Origin: Bacillus pumilus
GTDB taxonomy: Bacteria; Bacillota; Bacilli; Bacillales; Bacillaceae
Direction: 5' to 3'
DNA: 64,000 nt
Assembly: GCF_003431975.1 (NCBI RefSeq)
Contig: NZ_CP027116.1
Location: forward strand, 1,302,001-1,366,000
Shown piece by piece: positions 25,714 through 34,873 of the stretch; the first letter of the stretch is position 1; the number at the start of each line of letters is the position of its first letter. Both the position numbers and the translations under genes were made by a program. The notes under the pieces are model-generated. The model did no database searches. It saw only the letters and a list, made by a program, of their open reading frames with translations, and was not told where the DNA came from.

Positions 25714-26328
25714 TTGGTAAACATCGAAGATTTGATTATTTCTTTAGCGGATGCCTTTAAGAACCTGTCGTACTTTGGCATCTTCCTCGCATTATGTATT
25801 GAATTTGTTCCTGCTGAAGTGGTTTTGCCTCTTGCGGGTTACTGGGTCTCAGAAGGGGACATGGCCTTTATCGGTGTTGTGGCAGCCGGCTCCATTGGCG
25901 GCGTGGTTGGCCCTTTGACCTTGTACTGGTTAGGACGTTACGGCGGCAGACCCTTTTTAAATAAATATGGTAAGTACTTTTTTGTCAAGCCAGAGTCACT
26001 TGATAAATCGGATGCTTTCTTTGAAAAGCATGGTGGTTTTGTTGCATTTAGCGGCCGGTTTATTCCAGGGGTGAGGACGCTTATTTCCATCCCATGTGGT
26101 ATTGCCAAGATGAATGTGTGGATTTTTTGCCTATATACGTTTTTAGCGATTACGCCCATTACATTTGTGTATGTGTATCTTGGGTTCGTGCTCGGGGAGA
26201 ACTGGAAAGAGGTTGGCGCTATGTTAGATCCGTATCTTTTACCGATCGGTATCGGTATTGTGCTGCTCTTTGTTCTTTATGTATGGCTGAAACGCAGAAA
26301 GAGAAAAACAGAAACACCCACTGCCTAA
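25714..26328 (+). CDS. ykoX: DedA-family membrane protein YkoX
   Basis: A 204-residue DedA/SNARE-associated family protein with the signature EFVPAEVVLPLAGYW and FSGRFIPGVRTLISIPCGIAKM. This family is linked to lipid scrambling and membrane homeostasis. Four to five membrane helices and a basic C-terminus (KRRKRKTETP) are visible. The start is uncertain: the TTG at 25714 has AAAGGGA directly upstream at short spacing. The next gene, meeY, has its own promoter and riboswitch. Confidence 0.88.
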   Translation: MVNIEDLIISLADAFKNLSYFGIFLALCIEFVPAEVVLPLAGYWVSEGDMAFIGVVAAGSIGGVVGPLTLYWLGRYGGRPFLNKYGKYFFVKPESLDKSDAFFEKHGGFVAFSGRFIPGVRTLISIPCGIAKMNVWIFCLYTFLAITPITFVYVYLGFVLGENWKEVGAMLDPYLLPIGIGIVLLFVLYVWLKRRKRKTETPTA

Positions 26329-26356
26329 TTACTGAACCTGAGGTGAAAGTCGCCTG

Positions 26357-26560
26357 TTGACAATCCAGTGTCTATTGATTATGATAGAAGTAATCTAAAT
26401 ATTCTTAAATCCCACCAAAGGGGAGTAGCGTCCGGTTTTACCGGAAACAAAGTCGTCATTACATGGACTTACGTTCCATCGGCTTTGTTGGCATGATTGT
26501 ACATATCACATGTCTAGCAAGACCTTTGCCATCACAGGCAAAGGTCTTTTTTGTATTCAT
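26357..26560 (+). promoter_or_regulatory. promoter and yybP-ykoY manganese riboswitch
   Basis: The promoter is TTGACA at 26357, 17 nt, then TATGAT at 26380. The aptamer (about 26410-26520) has the class signature CAAAGGGGAGTAGCG and, in the second half, GGCATGATTGTACA. The terminator GACCTTTGCC...GGCAAAGGTC plus T run is at 26518-26556. Mn2+ binding should allow transcription of meeY. Confidence 0.9.
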
Positions 26561-26609
26561 AAGCCTTTGTCTGTTGTGGGACAATAGATAAAAACAAGGA
26601 GGAATGATG

Positions 26610-27401
26610 ATGGATGCAGCAATTATTTTAGAGTACGGGTGGGTTCTTCTCGTACTGATTGGATTAGAAGGGATTTTAGCAGCTGATAATGCGCTGGTCA
26701 TGGCCGTGATGGTCAAACACCTTCCTGAAAAACAAAGAAAAAAGGCATTGTTTTACGGACTTGCGGGTGCGTTTGTCATGCGTTTTGGTTCACTGTTTCT
26801 TATTTCATTTTTAGTGGATGTGTGGCAAGTTCAAGCCATTGGTGCAATTTATCTTCTTTATATTTCCATTCACCACATTTTAAAATCGCACGTATTTAAG
26901 AAGAAGGAGTCAGAAACGAACATGAAGCAAAGCGGCTTCTGGGCAACAGTTGTCAAAGTCGAGCTTGCCGACATTGCTTTTGCAGTAGATTCGATTTTAG
27001 CGGCGGTCGCTTTAGCTGTGACCCTGCCGAAAACAAGTCTTCCACAAATCGGTGGACTCGATGGCGGTCAATTTATTGTCATTCTATTAGGCGGGATCAT
27101 CGGTCTTATCATCATGCGATTTGCAGCAACTGTCTTTGTGAAACTTCTCAAAACAAGACCAAGCCTAGAAACAGCAGCTTTTGTCATTGTCGGATGGGTT
27201 GGAGTGAAGCTCACGCTTTATACATTGTCACACCCAGCCATTGGCGTCGTTTCGTCTCATTTTATTCACTCAACATTATGGAAAGTGATTTTCTGGACAG
27301 TGCTTCTCGCAATTGCAGCATTTGGGTGGTTTTTATCAAGTCCATCAAGAAAAGGCGGCCAAGAAAACGAGGGGAAACAAGAGAAGCGCCTAGAACAGTA
27401 G
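26610..27401 (+). CDS. meeY: TerC-family manganese exporter MeeY (YkoY)
   Basis: A 263-residue TerC protein with the two acidic membrane motifs GLEGILAADNALVMAVMVKH and LADIAFAVDSILAA, thought to bind the metal. In B. subtilis YkoY/MeeY exports Mn2+ and helps to metalate secreted enzymes. AAGGAGG lies 7 nt before the third of three consecutive ATG codons, taken as the start. The Mn2+ riboswitch upstream agrees with the role. Confidence 0.92.
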   Translation: MDAAIILEYGWVLLVLIGLEGILAADNALVMAVMVKHLPEKQRKKALFYGLAGAFVMRFGSLFLISFLVDVWQVQAIGAIYLLYISIHHILKSHVFKKKESETNMKQSGFWATVVKVELADIAFAVDSILAAVALAVTLPKTSLPQIGGLDGGQFIVILLGGIIGLIIMRFAATVFVKLLKTRPSLETAAFVIVGWVGVKLTLYTLSHPAIGVVSSHFIHSTLWKVIFWTVLLAIAAFGWFLSSPSRKGGQENEGKQEKRLEQ

Positions 27402-27449
27402 GTTTTTTGAAAGAAATATCATTTCATTTTCATAACACGTATATTACAA

Positions 27450-27476
27450 ATAAGGGGGAGATACCCCCTTATTTCT
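27450..27476 (+). terminator. probable meeY terminator
   Basis: TAAGGGGG and CCCCCTTA form a tight stem, followed by a weak ATTTCTTTG tract. Confidence 0.6.
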
Positions 27477-27616
27477 TTGCTTTTAGACGAAACATTGTAA
27501 AGTAGACGATGACATACATGTCACAATTGAGTAACAGGAAATGAATTCCTCATTTCTTCCTTTGCGCTTCCCTCATAAATTAGCTATCATAAATGAGTAA
27601 TATAGGGAGAACTGAG

Positions 27617-28372
27617 GTGAAACCATTGCTTAGCCTTTTGTTTAAAAAAGGAAAGAAAAAGCAAACATTAGAGCAGTCGGCGATCAGTATCCAACAAGGT
27701 GATGTCGAGCTGCAAAATGCATTAATAGAGCAATACAAACCATTTGTCGCTAAGACGGTTTCATCCGTTTGTAAACGATATATAGATGAAAAAGATGACG
27801 AATTCAGCATAGGCTTAATTGCCTTTAATGAAGCGATAGAAAAATATTCTGCTGAAAAAGGAAACTCACTCCTGGCTTTTGCGGAATTGATTATTAAAAG
27901 AAAAGTGATCGACTATATTCGAAAAGAAGCGAGAAATGCGCCAACGGTTCAAATGGACCTTCAAGAAAGTGAGAATGGCGAGTACTCTCAAAGCATGATT
28001 GAAGCAGAGCTGTCTGCGAATGAATATAGACGCTTAATTGAACAAGAACATAGAAGAGAAGAAATTGAACATTTTAAAGAACGATTGAAAGTATACGGTC
28101 TCACGTTTCAAGAGCTGCTTGAGCATTCGCCAAAGCATGCAGATGCCAGGCAAAATGCCATTAAAGTAGCCCATATACTTGTTGAACACGATGAGCTCAG
28201 AACCATTTTATTTCAGAAAAAACAATTACCGGTCAAACAGCTGGAAAAGCTAGTGGAAGTCAGCCGCAAAACGATTGAGAGAAATAGAAAATATATCATT
28301 GCGATGGCGATCATTATGACAGGTGATTATGTGTATTTGAAAGATTACCTTAAAGGGGTGCTTAATTCATGA
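27617..28372 (+). CDS. sigI: RNA polymerase sigma factor SigI
   Basis: A 251-residue alternative sigma factor with the sigma-70 region-2-like part (DDEFSIGLIAFNEAIEKYS...SLLAFAELIIKRKVIDYIRK) and a C-terminal DNA-binding helix-turn-helix (VSRKTIERNRKYIIAM). In B. subtilis it responds to heat and controls cell-wall genes. The GTG at 27617 was chosen because it gives the B. subtilis length; an upstream frame from 27593 lacks a ribosome site. It overlaps rsgI by 4 nt. Confidence 0.93.
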   Translation: MKPLLSLLFKKGKKKQTLEQSAISIQQGDVELQNALIEQYKPFVAKTVSSVCKRYIDEKDDEFSIGLIAFNEAIEKYSAEKGNSLLAFAELIIKRKVIDYIRKEARNAPTVQMDLQESENGEYSQSMIEAELSANEYRRLIEQEHRREEIEHFKERLKVYGLTFQELLEHSPKHADARQNAIKVAHILVEHDELRTILFQKKQLPVKQLEKLVEVSRKTIERNRKYIIAMAIIMTGDYVYLKDYLKGVLNS

Positions 28373-29550
28373 GAAGAGGCATTATAGTAGAGAAAAACAA
28401 AAAATATGTCACGTTGCTGACCCCTGATGGACAATTTCTGCGGACAAAATATGAACAGCAAGACTATGAAATCGGTCAAGAAGTGACATTCCCGAATGAA
28501 TCACGTCTCGAAAGAAAAAGAGCCGGTTTTTTTGACCTGCTTCGTTTACGTCCGTTAAATGCAGGAATCCTATCAATCGCAGCAATAATTGTCGTGATTT
28601 TTACTATGATGCCATCTTTCTCAAGTCAAAAAGCATATGCATATATGACGATTGACATTAATCCAAGCTTTGAACTAAAGCTTGATCACAATTACCAAGT
28701 GATTGGTGTTACACCACTAAATCAAGATGCGAAACAAGTGCTGTCGAGTATGAAGGATTTAGAAAAAAACGACATGGCCAAAGTGGTGCAGGAAATCATA
28801 GATGATTGCGACAAGCAAGGGTACGTGAACCACTCTAAGAGCATTTATATTTCAACAGTTTATGAAAACAAGCAGGACCATACATATAAAACCAACGTCA
28901 AAAGCAAAATTAACACCATCTCTGGTGAATATCAAAAGCGCGATTACAAACTAGAAACTGTGGAAAGTGATCTGGAAACGAGAGAAAAAGCTCAAAAGGC
29001 AGGCATTTCAACAGGCACATATATCAGAAATCAAGAAATGCAAGATAAGGATCAAGAGGACGTCAAAAAAGGCGATGATGATGCAGAGAAGGATGCTGTG
29101 AAAGAAGAAGAGCCGAAGAAAGACGACGCTCAAGACAAGGATAAAGACAAAGAAGAAATCAAAACAGACGATAGCGAAGACATGCAGCCAGACCAAGAGA
29201 CTCCTGAGGGTGAAGACAAAGAGCAGAAGGATGCAGAGAGGGAAGAGCAAGGAGCTGTGCAGAAGCCTCACCAATCAAAACCTGATGAGGATCATCATGA
29301 CAAAAAGATAAAAGAAGACAAGGATCATTCTTTTGATAAAGAGCAAAAAAAAAATCACTCCACTGACCTAGATCCAAAAAAGGGTTCAAACGATACATCA
29401 AATCGCAATGCTGAAAAGCACGAAAAAAAAAACGGCAGGGGTCAGAAACAACCGTCCGGTGAACGGAAAAGAGAGCATGCGAAGCCAAAAGAAAAAGGGA
29501 CTGCATCCTCTAATCGCAGCAACCGGTTTGAGCACACATATGAACAATAA
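28369..29550 (+). CDS. rsgI: anti-sigma-I factor RsgI
   Basis: A 393-residue single-pass membrane protein. The cytoplasmic N-terminal domain (1-60, RRGIIVEKNKKYVTLLTPDG) binds SigI. The membrane helix is about 64-82. The extracellular part holds a periplasmic domain (YMTIDINPSFELKLD) and a very long, low-complexity Asp/Glu/Lys-rich tail (about 220-393). The tail could contact the wall or sense its state; that is inference. The ATGA overlap with sigI fits a sigma/anti-sigma pair. Confidence 0.92.
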   Translation: MRRGIIVEKNKKYVTLLTPDGQFLRTKYEQQDYEIGQEVTFPNESRLERKRAGFFDLLRLRPLNAGILSIAAIIVVIFTMMPSFSSQKAYAYMTIDINPSFELKLDHNYQVIGVTPLNQDAKQVLSSMKDLEKNDMAKVVQEIIDDCDKQGYVNHSKSIYISTVYENKQDHTYKTNVKSKINTISGEYQKRDYKLETVESDLETREKAQKAGISTGTYIRNQEMQDKDQEDVKKGDDDAEKDAVKEEEPKKDDAQDKDKDKEEIKTDDSEDMQPDQETPEGEDKEQKDAEREEQGAVQKPHQSKPDEDHHDKKIKEDKDHSFDKEQKKNHSTDLDPKKGSNDTSNRNAEKHEKKNGRGQKQPSGERKREHAKPKEKGTASSNRSNRFEHTYEQ

Positions 29551-29552
29551 AA

Positions 29553-29578
29553 AAACGCCAGATAAATCCGGCGTATTT
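29553..29578. terminator. terminator between rsgI and sspD
   Basis: ACGCCAGAT and ATCCGGCGT pair around a short loop. The A tract before it and the T-rich tail allow use from either side. Confidence 0.65.
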
Positions 29579-29585
29579 CACCATG

Positions 29586-29783
29586 TCATGATTTAGTTTG
29601 ATTGCCCATTTGTGACTGAGCCTGCTGAACAAGTCTTTTTGTGATTTCACCGCCAACAGAACCATTTGCACGTGCGACTGTATCTGAACCGAGAGTGACG
29701 CCAAATTCTTGAGCGATCTCGTATTTAAATTGATCTAATGCTTGCTCTACTCCAGGAACAAGAAGTTGATTTCGATTTGCCAT
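29586..29783 (-). CDS. sspD: alpha/beta-type small acid-soluble spore protein SspD
   Basis: A 65-residue SASP that coats and protects spore DNA and is degraded at germination. The family motifs are [14 protein letters not shown], which contains the GPR protease cleavage region, and [26 protein letters not shown] precedes the ATG. It should be made late in the forespore under sigma-G; I could not fix the promoter. The IS element lies about 100 nt upstream, beyond its control region. Confidence 0.95.
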   Translation of the reverse strand: MANRNQLLVPGVEQALDQFKYEIAQEFGVTLGSDTVARANGSVGGEITKRLVQQAQSQMGNQTKS

Positions 29784-29929
29784 GTCTATATTCCTCCTTT
29801 CACCTCATGTTTGTAACGCCTTCTTATTTTGAAAATAACGGCCTGCAATTATGCTGGCAATTGCTGCACAAAAAACCGAGGTGATGGTAGACTGACATAG
29901 CAGAATGAGACACGAATAAAACACCCTTA

Positions 29930-30766
29930 TTAGGCTGACATGCTACCAAATGTTTTTGGTGCGTGGTAGCCTAATTTTTCTTGGATACGCTCTTCATTAT
30001 AATACTTGATGTAACGATCGATTCGTTGCCTGACATCTTTTTCTGATATAGAGTTGAACTTTGTAAACATAAATTCCTCTGATTTTAAGCTAGAATGGAA
30101 TGATTCAATCACTGCGTTATCCCAACAGTTACCTCGTCTGGACATACTACTTGTGAGGTTCCTTGCCCCCAGCTCCTTTTGATATGCATACGAAACACTT
30201 CCTTGATCTGAATGCACAAGTACACCTTTAGGCAAATTCCTTTTCTTTAAAGCTATCCTCAATGTGTCCAATATGAGTGACGTCTGTTGGTGATCATCTA
30301 GAGTATAGGCAACAACTTCGTTGTTGTATAAATCCATAATGGTCGAAAGGTAGAGCGTTCTCGGTCCATACTGAATATAAGTAATATCTGTTACCCATTT
30401 TACATTCGGGTGTATTGCGGTGAAGTTCCGATTTAATATATTTGGGGCAATGATGACAGATTCCCCTTGTGATTTCCATTTCCTTTTACGCTTCACACGA
30501 CATTGAAGATGGTATTTTTGCATGATGCGCTGTACAGTATTTCGGTTTCGTTTGATACCATATTGACGCTGAAGTAGCTTTCGGATCTTACGGTGGCCGT
30601 ACCGGAACGATGTTTCGGTACATAAGGAAATAACAGCCTTATCCACTTGTGATTTTTTACGTATTCCTTCGGATACCCAACGATAATAGGTCGATCTGGC
30701 GACTTGCAAAATACTTAAGAGAGACGTCACTGTATATTTCTTCCGTAATTTCTCGATCAAATACAA
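29930..30766 (-). CDS. IS3-family transposase OrfB (DDE integrase domain)
   Basis: A 278-residue catalytic part of the transposase. A helix-turn-helix-like start (SLLSILQVARSTYYRWV) is followed by the rve integrase core. DDE motifs are VKWVTDITYI, LVHSDQGSVS and WDNAVIESFHSSLKSEE. It is in the -1 frame relative to orfA, with no stop between the frames across the A-AAA-G run near 30776-30780. This suggests the usual programmed frameshift to an OrfAB fusion. The listed start is a TTG right after the orfA stop. Confidence 0.9.
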   Translation of the reverse strand: MYLIEKLRKKYTVTSLLSILQVARSTYYRWVSEGIRKKSQVDKAVISLCTETSFRYGHRKIRKLLQRQYGIKRNRNTVQRIMQKYHLQCRVKRKRKWKSQGESVIIAPNILNRNFTAIHPNVKWVTDITYIQYGPRTLYLSTIMDLYNNEVVAYTLDDHQQTSLILDTLRIALKKRNLPKGVLVHSDQGSVSYAYQKELGARNLTSSMSRRGNCWDNAVIESFHSSLKSEEFMFTKFNSISEKDVRQRIDRYIKYYNEERIQEKLGYHAPKTFGSMSA

Positions 30767-30768
30767 GG

Positions 30769-31086
30769 CTACTCCCTTTTCAACTCCTCTATGATCTCCA
30801 AATACTTTTTTAGAATTTCATTCTCCATCTTAAGCTGTTCAACCTGCCTATTCACTTTTTCCTCTTTGGATACATTGTCATGTCCATGCCCGAAGCTATA
30901 TTGTTTTCCGATTGGCTGATCGAACCGATGTAACTGATTTCCTCGATACCACTTCATCCATGTTTTAATCTGAGATACATTCTTGATATGATATTTATCC
31001 ATAATTTGTTGATTGGTAAACTGTCCGCTTAATTTATCTTTCACAACCGCCCATTTTATTTCAGCTGAATATTTGTTTTTTTTCAT
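30769..31086 (-). CDS. IS3-family transposase OrfA (helix-turn-helix)
   Basis: A 105-residue DNA-binding subunit. A helix-turn-helix region (YSAEIKWAVVKDKLSG, then NQQIMDKYHIKNVSQIKTW) is followed by a C-terminal leucine-zipper-like helix (VNRQVEQLKMENEILKKYLE) used for dimerisation. GGAGGG lies 8 nt before the ATG at 31086. It ends in ...ELKRE just past the probable slippery A-AAA-G. Confidence 0.9.
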   Translation of the reverse strand: MKKNKYSAEIKWAVVKDKLSGQFTNQQIMDKYHIKNVSQIKTWMKWYRGNQLHRFDQPIGKQYSFGHGHDNVSKEEKVNRQVEQLKMENEILKKYLEIIEELKRE

Positions 31087-31191
31087 AAAAAATACCCTCC
31101 AAATTAGCACTTAGTTTAAGTGTATCACTTGAAGGGTGTTTTTTTATGTCCCATTTGACTAGGTTAGTCTATGGCTCACCTCGGTTTTTCT

Positions 31192-31905
31192 TTAATCCTG
31201 ATGCTGCAGTGTATAAAACATCATTTCTTGTGCCGTACTTTGCAAGTGCGAAGTAAAGACAGAAAAGACGGTTGAGTTAATAATGCCTTTGATCAAATGC
31301 CATTGATGCTGTGTTAATTCTGAAAACTCTTCACGTAGCTGATCTGTCTGCTCCTCTGTAATTTCCCGTAAGTTTTTTTCCTTTAACGGAAAGTGAGTAT
31401 GATGATAAATAAAATCAAGGACATGCGCATATGCTTCATAAAAGCGCAGTGGACTAATAATATCATCAGTTCGGTCCGTTATCGTGTTAAATAAGGCAGA
31501 TAAAATTGTACGGATGGCATCAAAGTCAAAAACTGATTTTAAATCTCTCACAATTAATAAAATCACAACTTGATCAATTGCATACTTCTTGCCAAGCTCA
31601 GGGTGACCAATCATATCTTTAATATCACGTTTGATCCAGTTTTGAATCGCAGTCGATTTAAGAGAAGTCAGCTCGCATAGGTTTCCTAATTCTACAATCT
31701 CGTTTGTAGAGAGACCATGCTCTGATTTTTGTTTCCGTCGTTCAAGCCTCTCGAAAAAAGAAGGGATGATAAGCTCGTCAAGTTCGTGGTGTTTGTCCTT
31801 TTTTACAGATAAATTCAATAGCTGAAGCGGAGTCAGATCTCCCTCTCCTTTTAGAGAATGCAGAAGTCTCGTCATGTCAATTCTCGTTAATTTAAAAGCA
31901 CCCAT
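31192..31905 (-). CDS. ykrK: DUF1836 regulator YkrK
   Basis: A 237-residue DUF1836 protein. The N-terminal half carries a MerR-like helix-turn-helix (EIVELGNLCELTSLKSTAIQ, then NWIKRDIKDMIGHPELGKKY). In B. subtilis YkrK represses the divergent htpX together with Rok. The divergent layout is kept here. Its own terminator now contains the IS element in its loop, so read-through or altered 3' ends are possible. Confidence 0.88.
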   Translation of the reverse strand: MGAFKLTRIDMTRLLHSLKGEGDLTPLQLLNLSVKKDKHHELDELIIPSFFERLERRKQKSEHGLSTNEIVELGNLCELTSLKSTAIQNWIKRDIKDMIGHPELGKKYAIDQVVILLIVRDLKSVFDFDAIRTILSALFNTITDRTDDIISPLRFYEAYAHVLDFIYHHTHFPLKEKNLREITEEQTDQLREEFSELTQHQWHLIKGIINSTVFSVFTSHLQSTAQEMMFYTLQHQD

Positions 31906-31919
31906 GTTCCACCTCGTTT

Positions 31920-32018
31920 ATACGTCAAAAACGTCATAATTGATCTAATTCAACATCATAAGCTCTTTTTGATGAAAATGCAAAATAAACTAAAAGAAGG
32001 GATTATACGTCACAATTT
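31920..32018. promoter_or_regulatory. repeated TACGTCA motifs between ykrK and htpX
   Basis: TACGTCAAAAACGTCATAAT begins at 31921, and ATACGTCACAATTT lies at 32005-32018. ACGTCAnAATT occurs twice in the same direction, about 76 nt apart. These are candidate YkrK operators; the link is inferred from location. Confidence 0.35.
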
Positions 32019-32184
32019 GTTCACTTTTCTTATGAAGTGTATGTCTTAAACATTGAAGTGACGGGGGTTAAGCCGTTATGATAAACAGAGGAAACGATCC
32101 CTTTTTCCTTGCAATTTGAGGCGTTTATTTTTATAATTTTATTAATAAGTTCATTTGAACTTAATATGACAGCGGAGGTTATGT

Positions 32185-33084
32185 ATGGGTAAAAGAATTT
32201 TTCTGTTTATATTAACGAACATTCTTGTTATCACTACGATTGGTATTGTACTATCGGTTATTAGTGCAGCAACTGGTGTTGGTTCTTATATAGGAGCAGA
32301 CGGTGGAATTAATTTTGTTGCACTGCTAGTATTCAGTGCAGTTGTTGGTTTTGTTGGCTCGTTTATGTCACTTGCGATGTCTCGTTGGATGGCCAAAATG
32401 ATGATGGGTGTGCGTGTGTTAAACCCTGAAAAGGATTCGTTATCATATGATGAGCAGCAGCTTGTTGACCGCGTGCACAGATTATCTAGAGCAGCAGGCC
32501 TTTCTAAAATGCCTGAGGTCGGTATTTATCAATCATCTGAAGTAAATGCTTTTGCAACAGGTCCTTCAAAGAGAAGATCACTTGTTGCTGTATCAACTGG
32601 ATTGCTTCATGAAATGGATGATGCAGCTGTTGAAGGTGTAATTGCTCACGAAGTCGCTCACGTTGCGAACGGTGACATGGTCACAATGACGTTACTACAA
32701 GGAATCGTCAATACGTTCGTTGTCTTCCTTTCAAGAATTGCGGCATGGATCGCTAGTCGTTTTGTTCCACGTGAAGAGCTTGTGCCGATTGTTCACTTTA
32801 TCGCTGTGATTGTCTTCCAAATCATTTTCTCTATCTTAGGAAGCCTTGTCGTGTTTGCATATTCTAGACATCGTGAATTCCATGCAGACCGCGGCGGAGC
32901 GGACCTGGCAGGTAAAGACAAAATGATTCATGCGCTTCGTTCACTAGAGGCGTATACGTCAAGAATTAAAGATGATGATCAAACAGCGGTCGCTACGCTT
33001 AAAATCAGTGGTAAACGAAAGGCATCTCTTTTCTCAACACACCCTGATTTAAATGAAAGAATTAGAAGATTAGAAGCAAAATAA
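32185..33084 (+). CDS. htpX: membrane metalloprotease HtpX
   Basis: A 299-residue zinc protease of the M48 family for quality control of membrane proteins. The zinc site is HEVAHVANG, with the third ligand in the [14 protein letters not shown] segment. Two N-terminal helices (about 7-27 and 36-58) and two more around 175-230 anchor it. GCGGAGGTT precedes the ATG. It is divergent from ykrK, its probable repressor. Confidence 0.95.
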   Translation: MGKRIFLFILTNILVITTIGIVLSVISAATGVGSYIGADGGINFVALLVFSAVVGFVGSFMSLAMSRWMAKMMMGVRVLNPEKDSLSYDEQQLVDRVHRLSRAAGLSKMPEVGIYQSSEVNAFATGPSKRRSLVAVSTGLLHEMDDAAVEGVIAHEVAHVANGDMVTMTLLQGIVNTFVVFLSRIAAWIASRFVPREELVPIVHFIAVIVFQIIFSILGSLVVFAYSRHREFHADRGGADLAGKDKMIHALRSLEAYTSRIKDDDQTAVATLKISGKRKASLFSTHPDLNERIRRLEAK

Positions 33085-33089
33085 AAGAG

Positions 33090-33127
33090 AAGAAAAGACA
33101 TTCTGTTACAGGATGTCTTTTCTTTTT
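33090..33127 (+). terminator. htpX terminator
   Basis: AAAAGACATTCTG and CAGGATGTCTTTT form the stem, followed by a T-rich tail. Confidence 0.85.
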
Positions 33128-33227
33128 TGATGAAAAAGTAAATAAAGCATAAAATATCTTTAAAATCATGTCTCTTTTCATTAAAATGAGAAGTATTGAA
33201 AAATGAAAGTTAAAAGAAGGAATGACA

Positions 33228-34574
33228 ATGAACCTAATTAAAAAGCTAATTGACCGATTATCGGCTTTCCAGCTGATTGCCCTTTATTATTTTATCGCCG
33301 TTACCGTCTCATTTATACTTCTCAGTTTGCCAGTCGCTCATCAAAATGGGGTGAAGTGGACATTTATCGATGCATTATTTACGGCAGTGAGTGCTGTCAG
33401 TGTAACAGGGCTAACAGTCGTCGATACGTCGCAGACATTTAGTGTAACTGGAATGTGGATTCTTGCCTTTGTTCTGCAAATCGGCGGAATCGGCATTATG
33501 ACCCTTGGCACCTTTGTCTGGCTGGTCATGAGAAAGAGAATCGGTATTAAAGAGAGAAAACTGATCATGGCTGATCAAAACCAAAGCAATTTATCAGGTA
33601 TTGTGAAGCTAATGAAGCAGATTCTATATTTGATTTTGCTTATTGAGTTTGTAGGCGGCCTCATTTTAAGCATATATTTTCTTAAATATTATGATGTGCA
33701 AACAGCTTTCTTACATGGCTTCTTCTCCAGTATTAGTGCGACGACCAACGGAGGATTTGATATTACGGGGAACTCACTGATTCCATATAAAGATGATTAT
33801 TTTGTCCAATTTATCACCATGCTGCTTATTATTTTTGGTGCCATTGGCTTTCCTGTACTCGTAGAAGTGAAGGATTATTTATTCAATCAAGACCGAAAGA
33901 ACGCGTCATTTTCCTTGTTCACAAAAATCACCACGATTACGTTCGGCAGCTTAGTCATTGTCGGCGCTATTGGGATTTATGCCCTCGAAGCGCGGTTTAC
34001 GTTTTTAGGGAAGAGCTGGCACGAAGTTTTATTTTATTCATTGTTCCAATCGACGGCCACAAGAAGCGGGGGGCTTTCGACATTAGATATTACTCAATTG
34101 ACGGAACCGACGCTGTTATTTTTATGTCTGCTCATGTTTATCGGAGCATCTCCAAGCTCAGTTGGGGGCGGAATTCGGACAACGACGTTTGCCCTCAATT
34201 TACTTGCCCTGTTTCATTTTGCGAGGGGGAATAAGTCCATCAAAATCTTCAAAAGAGAGCTGCATCAAGCGGATATTAACAAATCTCTGATGGTGACGAT
34301 GATGGCCTTTATACTGGTGTTTGGTGCGACATTCCTATTAACCTTATCTGAGCATAATACGCTTCTTCAAAATTTGTTTGAAGTCTGTTCTGCCTTCGGA
34401 ACGACAGGCCTGTCACTAGGGATTACCTCTGATCTCTCTGGTTTTGGGAAGTGTATCATCATGATGGTCATGTTTATTGGACGGATTGGCATTCCAAGCT
34501 TCTTGTATTTAATTGGCCGAAGAGAAAGCGAAGCGAATTATCATTATCCGAAAGAACGTGTGATCATCGGCTAA
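33228..34574 (+). CDS. ktrD: potassium channel subunit KtrD
   Basis: KtrD is the membrane pore of the low-affinity KtrCD K+ uptake system; the regulatory subunit KtrC is encoded elsewhere. It belongs to the Trk/Ktr/HKT superfamily with four M1-P-M2 repeats, visible as pore segments such as SVTGLTVVDT, ATTNGGFDITG, ATRSGGLST and GTTGLSLGIT, each with the selectivity glycine. It has 448 residues from the ATG at 33228 (AGAAGG, 7 nt spacing). Repeat copy C follows. Confidence 0.92.
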   Translation: MNLIKKLIDRLSAFQLIALYYFIAVTVSFILLSLPVAHQNGVKWTFIDALFTAVSAVSVTGLTVVDTSQTFSVTGMWILAFVLQIGGIGIMTLGTFVWLVMRKRIGIKERKLIMADQNQSNLSGIVKLMKQILYLILLIEFVGGLILSIYFLKYYDVQTAFLHGFFSSISATTNGGFDITGNSLIPYKDDYFVQFITMLLIIFGAIGFPVLVEVKDYLFNQDRKNASFSLFTKITTITFGSLVIVGAIGIYALEARFTFLGKSWHEVLFYSLFQSTATRSGGLSTLDITQLTEPTLLFLCLLMFIGASPSSVGGGIRTTTFALNLLALFHFARGNKSIKIFKRELHQADINKSLMVTMMAFILVFGATFLLTLSEHNTLLQNLFEVCSAFGTTGLSLGITSDLSGFGKCIIMMVMFIGRIGIPSFLYLIGRRESEANYHYPKERVIIG

Positions 34575-34600
34575 ACAGCATTCTAAGCGAATGCTGTTTT

Positions 34601-34774
34601 AGATTGTTGACAAAGGGCTAAAATGATCTTTATTTTAGTCCTTTGTCTTCTTTTCAGCGTGATAGAAAACCTTTGAAGTCTAGGAAGGACAGCTACTTTT
34701 GCGGAGCGAATTTGACATTCGTGAGCACCAGCGCGCAGGACTGTCACCGAATGCGAGGGTTTGTCTACACGCTG
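34601..34774 (-). repeat. 174-bp terminator-associated repeat, copy C
   Basis: A full copy in reverse orientation after ktrD. The terminator hairpin ACAGCATTC-TAAGC-GAATGCTGT occurs on both sides (34573-34600 and 34777-34807). Only the right copy has the long T run. Unlike copies A, B and D, the next gene is on the same strand. The module-2 hairpin is GACAAAGGGCTAAAAT with ATTTTAGTCCTTTGTC. Confidence 0.9.
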
Positions 34775-34873
34775 ACACAGCATTCTAAGCGAATGCTGTT
34801 TTTTTATTTCCATTATCTAACTGGCTAAATCACATAGGATGTTCGCAATCTATAGGTAAGAGGTGAACGAGAC

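Larger units (their letters stand above)
29888..31171 (-). mobile_element. IS3-family (IS150-like) insertion sequence in the ykrK terminator
   Basis: A 1284-bp element with imperfect inverted ends, TAGACTGACATAGCAGAATG on the left and TAGACTAACCTAGTCAAATG on the right (read inward), continuing to a shared ACACCCTT. The 3-bp duplication TGG flanks it (29885-29887 and 31172-31174). Joining the flanks rebuilds AACCGAGGTGA-TGGC-TCACCTCGGTT with A and T tracts, a complete terminator. Both transposase frames and the DDE residues are intact, so it may be active. Confidence 0.85.

Noticed and set aside
27464..27491. Possible sigma-I promoter before sigI (CCCCC and CGAA)
   Set aside because: The CCCCC is the arm of the meeY terminator, and the 19-nt spacing could not be matched to a consensus I trust.
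29898..31161. Shorter IS boundaries at the TAG or TGAGACA positions of the inverted ends
   Set aside because: They leave no target duplication and leave inverted similarity outside the ends. The 29888-31171 limits give a TGG duplication and a complete terminator in the empty site.
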